Assembly (NCBI GenBank): GCA_020850995.1
Contig: JADZDP010000144.1
Coordinates: 1 to 60,529 of the forward strand
Source: Deltaproteobacteria bacterium
Lineage (GTDB): Bacteria > Myxococcota > UBA727 > VGSZ01
Direction of reading: 5' to 3'
Length of the DNA stretch: 60,529 bases
Shown here: positions 54,243 through 60,529 of the stretch, piece after piece
Layout of the letters: each line of letters starts with the position of its first letter
Numbering within the stretch: the first letter of the stretch is position 1
Notes under the pieces: generated by a model
What the model was told of the DNA's origin: nothing
The model's database searches: none
What the model saw: only the letters and a program-made list of their open reading frames with translations
Position numbers and translations under genes: made by a program

Positions 54243-56858
54243 ATGCCCACCATCAACGACCCGCCCAAACGAAGCTCCCGCGCCGTGCGTCAGGCTCGCG
54301 CCGCGACCGGCGCCATGGGTCAGGCGAACCAGGGCACGAGCGGCACCGGCGAGGTGAACAAGGCGGGGAGCGCCTCCAAGGTGAGCGCCGCCTCCTCCGA
54401 GTTCGTCGGCGTGATGTCGGGCGTCGCGCTCAGCGAGCTCGACGGGCTGTGGAACAAGAAGCAGCTCGGGGCCGTCGCCGAGCGCATCGCGCAGATCGTC
54501 AACCCGCTCGTGGGCGCGGACTTCACGGGCCTCGACCCCACGGCGCTCGATCAGCTCGCTGGCCGCCTGTACGTCCTCGAGCAGCGCCTCACCACGCTCA
54601 TCAACCGCATGTCGATGACCGAGGGTCACGGCAAGCTCGACGTCGCGCTCACCACGCAGCGCGCGCTCGCGGGTGTGCAGACCGCGGTGTTCCGCGAAGC
54701 GGTGCGGCTACAAGACACCTCCACCAAGACGCCCGTCGGGCAGTGGGTGGTGTTCCGCGACACCGAGAAGAAGCAGGGCTTCCACACGCCTGAGGCGCAC
54801 GAGGCCTACTACCTCGAGAAGCTGCGCAAGTTCATCGCCGAGGGCGGCGATCCTGGGCAGGTCAGGCACATCGACGCGGCCTTCCTCGCCTCCGTGCGCG
54901 ACGGCCAGCTGTGCGAGTACGTCGTCGATGCCATCGACGTGGCGCGCGCCGCCGAGGTCCACCCCGGCAAGCCCTCGCCGGGCCATACCGTGCTCGCCCG
55001 CGGCGGCGAGGCGCTCACCGCCGGCACCTTCGTCGTCAACAAGGACGCACGCGGCGAGATCACGCAGGTGGTCATCGGCACCTTCAGCGGGCACTTCCGC
55101 AGCGGCATCGAGGCGCAGCACCACCTGGTACGCCACCTGGTCGCCGCCGGCGTGCCGCCCGAGCGCATCGTGCAGCGTGAGGGACAGGCGGGGAACCCGC
55201 GCACGCAGGAGATCCTGGCCCGCATCCTCGGCGTCGAGGGCGAGCGCGCGCAGCGCGCCGAGCAGGCCATGCTCACCGAGGCCTTCCGTTGGGATCCCTT
55301 CGCCGCGCCGCCGCCGCCGCCCGAGAAGAAACCCGCGGTCGAGGGCAAGGCGCCCGCGGTCGAGGGGCCGCGCCCACCCCAGTTGCCCAAGCACGCGCTG
55401 GCCGACGCGCTGCGCGCCATGCAGCGCTGCGTGAGCGAGGCGCTCAAAGACGGCGTGGTTCTGAGCACCCAGGTCGGCACCAACGGGCTCTCGGAGGTGA
55501 CGGCCATCGTCAACACCGCCGACGAGACCCTGCGTATCGCCGACCGCTTCGGCAACACCGCGGTGTTCGTGCAGACCAAGGCGCTGTTGCGGCACCTGGC
55601 CGGGCTCCCGGGCACCAACATCGACGAGGCCGGGCGCGCCGAGCTGACCACGTTGCTGGCGCGCTACGACGCGCGCCCGGTAGGCCTGCAGCCCTTCGAT
55701 CCGGCCGACATCATCTCGCAGCCGCCCGCCAAGGACCGCCGCACGCGCATCGTTGCCACCATCAACCCCCGCGCCACCGAGGCGCAGCTCAAGAAGATGA
55801 TCACCGCGGGCATGGACGTGGCCCGCTTCAACACCGCCCACGGCACCGTCGAGGAGCAGGTGGCGCTGATGAAGCGCATCCGCGCCGCCGCCGCCAGCCT
55901 GGGTCGGCCGGTGAGCATCCAGATCGACCTCGAGGGTCCGAAGATTCGGCTCGGCAAGTTCGCCAACCCGCAGAACCTCGAGTTCAACGACATCTGGCTC
56001 AAGGAGGGCGCCAAGCTTCAGCTCACCACCAACGACGTGCTCGGCACCAGCGCGCTCTTGCCCGTCGACTACCCCACCCTGTGCAGCGACGTGAAGGTGG
56101 GCGACCCGATCTTCCTGAACGACGGGACCGTGGAGCTGACCGTGCTGGCCGTCGACAAGCGCACGGGAACGGTGGACGCCGAGGTGGTGCTCGGCGGCAA
56201 AGTGTGGGACAGGAAGGGCATCAACCTGCCGCGCTCGCAGCTCTCGGTGCGCACCATCACCGACGAGGATCTGGCCAATCTGGGCGCGCTCTTGCCCCAT
56301 GTCGATCTGGTGGCCACCTCGTTCGTGCGCGGGCCCGAAGACGTGTTGTTCCTGCGCGAGCGCATGCGCGCGCTCGGCCGCGTGGTGCCCATCATCGCCA
56401 AGATCGAGCGGCCAGAGGGCCTGCAGCACCTCGAGCAGATCACCATGGTGGCCGACGCACTCATGGTGGCGCGCGGCGATCTGGGCGTCGAGATTGGCTA
56501 CGAGAACGTGCCCCCCGCGGAGCGGCGCATCAACGCCATGGGCAAGCTGCACGGCAAGCCCACCATCGTCGCCACCGAGGTGCTGATGTCGATGGTCAAG
56601 GACCCGTCGCGGCCCAGCCGCGGCGACGTCGAGGGCCTGTACGCCGCCGTGTTCGACCGCGGTGCCGACGCCATCATGCTCGGCAAGGAGACCAGCTTCC
56701 CCGAGCATCCAGGCGAGGTCATCGCGGCGGCCAACCGCGTCATCGAGAAGGCCGAGAGCGAGCGACGCCTCGATCCGTGGCGCAGCGGCCTCCCCGAACC
56801 AGGCGCGGGCGCCTCGCCCACCACCATCGCCGCCCTGCGCATCGGGGTGCGCGCTTGA
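54243..56858 (+). CDS. Pyruvate-kinase-like protein with long N-terminal extension and no C-domain
   Basis: 871 residues. Residues about 498-850 are a pyruvate kinase A/B domain. Active-site residues by alignment: Arg528 and Asn530 (ARFNTAHG), Asp562, Arg569, Lys720 and Glu722 (AKIERPEG), Asp746 (ARGDLGVE), Thr778 (IVATEVL). DLEGPKIRLG has Leu, Glu, Lys and Leu where potassium-dependent enzymes have Thr, Lys, Glu and Thr, so it fits the potassium-independent group. The usual C-terminal regulatory domain is missing. Residues 1-490 are new to me except a segment (about 247-310, GHTVLARGG to GHFRSG) like a module also seen in plant calmodulin-binding proteins. Ribosome-binding AGCGAGAGA is weak. 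Co-directional with the next two genes. Confidence 0.85.
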   Translation: MPTINDPPKRSSRAVRQARAATGAMGQANQGTSGTGEVNKAGSASKVSAASSEFVGVMSGVALSELDGLWNKKQLGAVAERIAQIVNPLVGADFTGLDPTALDQLAGRLYVLEQRLTTLINRMSMTEGHGKLDVALTTQRALAGVQTAVFREAVRLQDTSTKTPVGQWVVFRDTEKKQGFHTPEAHEAYYLEKLRKFIAEGGDPGQVRHIDAAFLASVRDGQLCEYVVDAIDVARAAEVHPGKPSPGHTVLARGGEALTAGTFVVNKDARGEITQVVIGTFSGHFRSGIEAQHHLVRHLVAAGVPPERIVQREGQAGNPRTQEILARILGVEGERAQRAEQAMLTEAFRWDPFAAPPPPPEKKPAVEGKAPAVEGPRPPQLPKHALADALRAMQRCVSEALKDGVVLSTQVGTNGLSEVTAIVNTADETLRIADRFGNTAVFVQTKALLRHLAGLPGTNIDEAGRAELTTLLARYDARPVGLQPFDPADIISQPPAKDRRTRIVATINPRATEAQLKKMITAGMDVARFNTAHGTVEEQVALMKRIRAAAASLGRPVSIQIDLEGPKIRLGKFANPQNLEFNDIWLKEGAKLQLTTNDVLGTSALLPVDYPTLCSDVKVGDPIFLNDGTVELTVLAVDKRTGTVDAEVVLGGKVWDRKGINLPRSQLSVRTITDEDLANLGALLPHVDLVATSFVRGPEDVLFLRERMRALGRVVPIIAKIERPEGLQHLEQITMVADALMVARGDLGVEIGYENVPPAERRINAMGKLHGKPTIVATEVLMSMVKDPSRPSRGDVEGLYAAVFDRGADAIMLGKETSFPEHPGEVIAAANRVIEKAESERRLDPWRSGLPEPGAGASPTTIAALRIGVRA

Positions 56859-56947
56859 CCGGCACGCGCACTTGACGAGCATGGGGGCAGCGGTGTGACC
56901 ATGGTACCGAGCGAGCACCGCTGGCAGCACAAGGAGTGGAACGCGCG

Positions 56948-57883
56948 ATGTTGACGAAGGTCCGGGGTGGCAACGTGCAGCGCCTGCAGGCGGCGGGGAA
57001 CCTCGCCGAGCACCCGCAGGTCCGCGAAGCGCTTGCCTACCTGGAGCGCCGCGCCGGCAAGGGCGGCGCCTCGTCGATCTTGTTCTACCCGCAGCAGGGC
57101 GTCAGGTTCGACGCCTGGGCCTTCGCGTACGACACCGGCCTCGGCAAGCAGATGAACATCGTGAGCGCCCCAGGCAAGGTGCTGCGCGGAACGCTGGTCA
57201 TCAACGCATCGGGCCACGCCAACGGTGGCTTCAACGAGCGCGTGCTTGGCTGGGTCGAGCGCGAGTTGCTGCGCCAGGGTGTGCGTATCGGCGACGACGC
57301 CAAGCGCTTCCGCGCGCTGCGCGACGCCTGCGTATCGGCGCTCGAGAACAAAGGCGGCAACAAGGCCGGCGTCGAGGTCGCGTTCGCGGGCAAGACCGTG
57401 CGCCTCGAGCCGCAGCTCCTCGACAAGCTGCGCGGCGCCGACCTCGACGCCGGCGAGGCAGCCTTGGTGGAGTTGGCGGTGCTCGGCAACGACACCATGC
57501 GCAAGCTGTTCGCGGCCGAGAACACCTACCAGGTGCGGGTACGTACGCCCGACGGCAAGGTCACCGAGCTCAAGGACGTACCGCGCAATCACAAGGACAA
57601 GATCGAGTACGCCACACGCATCCCCTTGGAGCTGCCGCTCGTGCCCGGCGAGACCATCATCGAGGCGTGGCCCACGGGCGCCAACGACGCGCGCACCTAC
57701 GTCGAGGCGCGCCGCTATCAGCTGCACTTCGACAAGGGTCTGTTCGACGCCGACAAGGCGCAAGATTCCGCTGCGCGCTTCCAGGAGGCGCACCCGGAGA
57801 TCCGCTGGAACACGCCCCACGAGCACGATGACCTCGAGCGACACGGCGTCAGCCCATCGCCGCGGCCCTACCAAGACTTCTGA
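56948..57883 (+). CDS. Hypothetical protein downstream of the pyruvate-kinase-like gene
   Basis: 311 residues from the ATG at 56948, with AAGGAG upstream (about 56930). No signal peptide, no membrane segment. It seems to be a soluble cytoplasmic protein with a predominantly mixed alpha/beta layout and a charged middle (about KTVRLEPQLLDKLRGADLDAGEAALVELA). A polar, Pro- and His-rich tail ends it. I do not recognise the family. It follows the kinase-like gene by 89 bases and precedes the CYTH gene by 36, so the three may be one unit. A partner role is inference only. Confidence 0.72.
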   Translation: MLTKVRGGNVQRLQAAGNLAEHPQVREALAYLERRAGKGGASSILFYPQQGVRFDAWAFAYDTGLGKQMNIVSAPGKVLRGTLVINASGHANGGFNERVLGWVERELLRQGVRIGDDAKRFRALRDACVSALENKGGNKAGVEVAFAGKTVRLEPQLLDKLRGADLDAGEAALVELAVLGNDTMRKLFAAENTYQVRVRTPDGKVTELKDVPRNHKDKIEYATRIPLELPLVPGETIIEAWPTGANDARTYVEARRYQLHFDKGLFDADKAQDSAARFQEAHPEIRWNTPHEHDDLERHGVSPSPRPYQDF

Positions 57884-57919
57884 GCGCAAGAGCGGGGCGG
57901 CGCGGCGAGGCGGGACAAC

Positions 57920-58606
57920 ATGTCGGAGAGCAACAGCGGCCGCGAGATCGAGCTCAAGCTCAGGGTCGACGACCTCGCGGCCCTGATGCGCATCGCGCAG
58001 GTGGCGGGCGGCGTGCCGGCGCGCACCGCGCATCAGACCAACAGCTTCTTCGACACCGACGATCGCGCGCTCGGCGTCACCGGCCTGGTGCTGCGCCTGC
58101 GCGAGGAGCGCGTGGAGACCACCACGCGCTTCTTCCTCACGGGCAAGGGGCCAGGCACCCGCGACGGCAGCCTGACCAACGTGCTCGAAGAGGAGATCGA
58201 GATCGACGCGGCCACCGCCAAGGCGCTGCGTGAGGGCGCCGACCCCATGGCTCCCCTCGACGTCGACCCGCCCTCGCGACGCAACATCGTCGCCGCCATG
58301 CGGCGCGCGTTGGCGGGGCGCGCGATGCACATCATCGGCACCTTCGTGAACGAGCGGGTGCGTTTGCCCACCACCTTGCACGTCCGCGGCGCCGACGTGG
58401 CCGTGGTGCTCGAGCTCGATCGCGTGTCGTTCCCCGGCGGCGTCGTGCACCACGAGGTGGAGATGGAGGTGCCGGCGGGCGTCGACCCGCAGGCCGCCGC
58501 CGACGCGTTCCACCTGTTGTTCGAGCGAGCGGGCGTGGTGGGGCGGGTGTCGCCGGGCAAAGCGCGACGTCTGTTCGCGGCGCTGCGCCGCGAGCTGACG
58601 AGCTGA
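57920..58606 (+). CDS. CYTH domain protein (inorganic triphosphatase-like)
   Basis: 228 residues. It opens with EIELKLRV, the E-x-E-x-K signature of CYTH proteins. SFFDTDDRAL, LVLRLREERVETTTRFFLTGKGP (Arg, Arg, Lys ligands), ELDRVSFPGG and HHEVEMEVP provide the remaining charged tunnel residues. CYTH enzymes hydrolyse tripolyphosphate, thiamine triphosphate or make cAMP. Next to an exopolyphosphatase gene and with PPK1 and CHAD elsewhere in the window, a triphosphate role fits best. Confidence 0.88.
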   Translation: MSESNSGREIELKLRVDDLAALMRIAQVAGGVPARTAHQTNSFFDTDDRALGVTGLVLRLREERVETTTRFFLTGKGPGTRDGSLTNVLEEEIEIDAATAKALREGADPMAPLDVDPPSRRNIVAAMRRALAGRAMHIIGTFVNERVRLPTTLHVRGADVAVVLELDRVSFPGGVVHHEVEMEVPAGVDPQAAADAFHLLFERAGVVGRVSPGKARRLFAALRRELTS

Positions 58607-58646
58607 GCACGCGGGCAGCTGCCGATCCCGGCGCCGACGACCGCCG

Positions 58647-59195
58647 TCACCCGCCGTTCGTCTCGGGGTCGCCCTCGGCCGCTTCCGCCAGGTCGACCTC
58701 GACCACGCCACGCGGCGTCAGCGAGTCGGCGAGGGCGTGCGCGTCCTCGACCTTGTCGATGATCCAATCCTTGCGGCTGAAATACTTGCGCGTGCGATCA
58801 CCCTCGCGCAGCTCAAGACACAGCTCGAAGGGCGCCGGCGCCTGACCGGCGCAGCTCCACGCGCGGAAGGTGCCGCGGTAGCTCTTGTCGGTCTGGAGGA
58901 TCTTCATGGCCAGCGTGTCGCCTCGGCGCGACCAGGCGAAGTTGTCGATGAAGACGCGAAAGTGCGAGGCATGGACGCGGGCGCCGATGCGGCCAATGTC
59001 GCGATGATCGACGAACACGATCTGGTGGATCATGTCGCGCTCGTCGCGAGGGAGCCGCTCGATGTACAGGTGGTTCTGCACCACGGCCCACTGATCGTCG
59101 GGCGCATCGGCAGAGGAGACGCGGCTGTCGACCGCACACCAGATGCTGGCCCCAACAGCGACGGCGACGGCGAGCGAGACGCGGGTGGCAGACAT
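58647..59195 (-). CDS. Exported protein, unknown function
   Basis: 182 residues, ATG with GGAGG five bases upstream on the minus strand. Signal peptide (VSLAVAVAVGASIWCAVDS). The mature domain is compact with HASHFRVFIDNFAWSRRGDTLAMKILQTDKSYRGTFRAWSC, giving a mixed beta pattern and two Cys. No family recognised. Divergent from the exopolyphosphatase gene, with 134 bases between the starts; convergent with the CYTH gene. Confidence 0.75.
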   Translation of the reverse strand: MSATRVSLAVAVAVGASIWCAVDSRVSSADAPDDQWAVVQNHLYIERLPRDERDMIHQIVFVDHRDIGRIGARVHASHFRVFIDNFAWSRRGDTLAMKILQTDKSYRGTFRAWSCAGQAPAPFELCLELREGDRTRKYFSRKDWIIDKVEDAHALADSLTPRGVVEVDLAEAAEGDPETNGG

Positions 59196-59329
59196 GAGAC
59201 CTCCACGCGCAGCCTACCAATGAGCGAGCGCGAGCACGCTGCGCCAGGACCTGACAAGCAAGCACCAGTAGCGACAGGGCCGCCGGGCCGGGGATTGCCC
59301 TGGCGGACGAGCAGGGTCAGGGTGTGCGG

Positions 59330-60523
59330 ATGATCAAGGCCACCGGGGGCAAGCGCCCCATCGCCACCGCACCCGCCGCCACCTCCCCGCACAAGAAGCA
59401 GGCCGCCATTGCGCAGGCGAAACCGGCGAGCACCGCTGAGCCGCTGCGGCCGCGAGGCGGCGAGCGCGCTCACCAGCCAGGTGCCCAGCTCCCCGTCGAG
59501 CAGCGCGCCGGCCGCACCACCGCGGCGCGCAAGATCGACCGCGCCGCCCTGGCCGGGCGCAGCTTCGCCGCCATCGACCTCGGCTCCTCGAGCGTGAAGA
59601 TGCTGGTGCAGACCGTGAAGGCAGACGGCACCCTGCGCACCGTCGCCGATCTGAAGATCGGCTGCGCGCTCGGCAAGGGCGTCCAACCGGGCCAGCCCAT
59701 CCCGCCCGAGAACCAACAGCGCGCGCTCGACGCCCTCACGACCTTCCTCGACGTCGCCGCGCAGCACGGGGTCGACGCCAAAGACATCCCCATGATCACC
59801 ACCGCAGTGGTGCGCAACGCGAGCAACGGTGACGCCTTCCTGGCGCGCGTGCATGGCGAGCGCGGCCTGGTACGCGCGCGTGTGCTCTCGGGCGACGACG
59901 AGGCCGCCATGGGCTACCAGGGCGCGCTCCAGATGATGGGCGGCAAGCGTGGCCGCTACGCCACGCTCGACCTGGGTGGCGGCAGCTTCCAGCTCGCCAT
60001 CGGCACCGCGAACAAGATGAGCGACGGCGGCAGCACGCAGGTGGGCAGCAACCTCATCCTCGACACCATGCTGGCGCCCGCGGCCAAGCCCGACGGCGCC
60101 GGCGACCCCGCCATCTTCACTGAGGTCGACAAGAAGCTCGGCGAGCTCGCCCCCATGCCGCTCGATGTGGCGGAGCTCAAGGGGCGCACGCTCGTCGCCA
60201 CCGGCGGCATCTCCAAGTTCCTGCGCGCGCACTTCGGCAAGGACGTGATCACGCAGACGGAGGTCGAGGCGCTGCGCCGCCAGGCCATCGCCCTGTCCTA
60301 CGCCGCGCGCGTGCCGCTCGTACAAGGCACCAAGGACGAGGACACCAAGAAGGCGCTCGGCATCGACACCCCCGAGGGCGCGCTCGACTACGGCAAGAAG
60401 CTGCCGGCCTCCACCTCGCTCCTGCTGCACATCCTCGACGGCATCGGCGTGCAAGAGGTGCGCGTCAGCGAGACCGACGCGCGCCACGCCTTGGTCGACC
60501 TGCGCGTGACGGAGGCGCAGTGA
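59330..60523 (+). CDS. ppx: Exopolyphosphatase, Ppx/GppA family (short form)
   Basis: 397 residues. An N-terminal basic, Ala/Pro-rich stretch of about 75 residues precedes the ASKHA ATPase-fold core. AAIDLGSSSVKMLVQ is the first phosphate loop, VVRNASNGDAFL the second region, and TLDLGGGSFQLAIG the second phosphate loop. It removes terminal phosphates from polyphosphate, or cuts pppGpp in related proteins. The C-terminal HD-type domain of long Ppx forms is absent. Starts at 59324 (GTG) or 59330 (ATG) are both possible. The stop lies six bases before the window end. Confidence 0.88.
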   Translation: MIKATGGKRPIATAPAATSPHKKQAAIAQAKPASTAEPLRPRGGERAHQPGAQLPVEQRAGRTTAARKIDRAALAGRSFAAIDLGSSSVKMLVQTVKADGTLRTVADLKIGCALGKGVQPGQPIPPENQQRALDALTTFLDVAAQHGVDAKDIPMITTAVVRNASNGDAFLARVHGERGLVRARVLSGDDEAAMGYQGALQMMGGKRGRYATLDLGGGSFQLAIGTANKMSDGGSTQVGSNLILDTMLAPAAKPDGAGDPAIFTEVDKKLGELAPMPLDVAELKGRTLVATGGISKFLRAHFGKDVITQTEVEALRRQAIALSYAARVPLVQGTKDEDTKKALGIDTPEGALDYGKKLPASTSLLLHILDGIGVQEVRVSETDARHALVDLRVTEAQ

Positions 60524-60529
60524 GCACCG

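Overview
This window is very GC-rich chromosomal DNA that looks like a member of the Myxococcota or a related deltaproteobacterial lineage. The pointers are lipoproteins with Gly-Glu or Asp-Ala-Gly rich linkers after the lipobox, two proteins ending in a Cys-x-Cys / hydrophobic / poly-Arg (MYXO-CTERM-like) tail, a DUF4215-type Cys-rich repeat protein, a Ser/Thr kinase of bacterial Pkn type, frequent GTG starts, and many 1-4 nt gene overlaps. I see no transposase, integrase, phage gene, rRNA or CRISPR array; the region reads as ordinary chromosome with some accessory surface genes.

Layout. 1-7.5 kb: a lipoprotein, tRNA-Pro(CGG) beside an inverted copy of its own 3' end, a methyltransferase, an M23 peptidase, the transhydrogenase SthA and a run of three overlapping exported-protein genes, then a CBS protein. 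7.8-10.1 kb: kbl-tdh, threonine to glycine plus acetyl-CoA. 10.2-14.1 kb: a lipoprotein, glyoxalase II, tRNA-Ser(GCT) and two tandem paralogous Cys/His-repeat lipoproteins. 14.1-16.7 kb: a two-gene periplasmic nitrate reductase unit (NapA plus a tiny diheme lipoprotein). 16.9-25.0 kb, all on the minus strand: ppk1-sixA, ileS, a K+/H+ antiporter and a HAD phosphatase. 25.2-29.2 kb: a CHAD protein, then a convergent plsC / nuclease-like / amidohydrolase operon. 29.4-34.4 kb: a secreted metzincin-like protein, a TatD-like hydrolase, TcdA and a crotonase. 34.4-39.0 kb: a MacA-ATPase-MacB-TolC efflux operon. 39.1-46.0 kb: L,D-transpeptidase, PHP lipoprotein, chemoreceptor, VanX-type dipeptidase, threonine aldolase and a lipoprotein. 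46.1-51.2 kb: a 165-bp fold-back element directly before a membrane spermidine-synthase-like gene, a hotdog protein and an OPT transporter. 51.2-54.1 kb: Ser/Thr kinase, Cys-rich repeat protein and a tiny lipoprotein. 54.2-60.5 kb: a pyruvate-kinase-like fusion, an unknown partner, a CYTH protein and an exopolyphosphatase.

Themes. Polyphosphate metabolism is present twice: PPK1 (synthesis) next to SixA and a polyphosphate-binding CHAD protein at 22-26.5 kb, and CYTH (triphosphate hydrolysis) plus Ppx (degradation) at 58-60.5 kb. Threonine breakdown is also present twice (Kbl/Tdh and threonine aldolase). The least ordinary items are the pyruvate-kinase-like protein with about 490 extra N-terminal residues and no C-terminal regulatory domain, the CHAD protein with what looks like a decayed Ppx-type HD tail, the tandem Cys/His-repeat lipoproteins, and the fold-back element at 46.1-46.3 kb.
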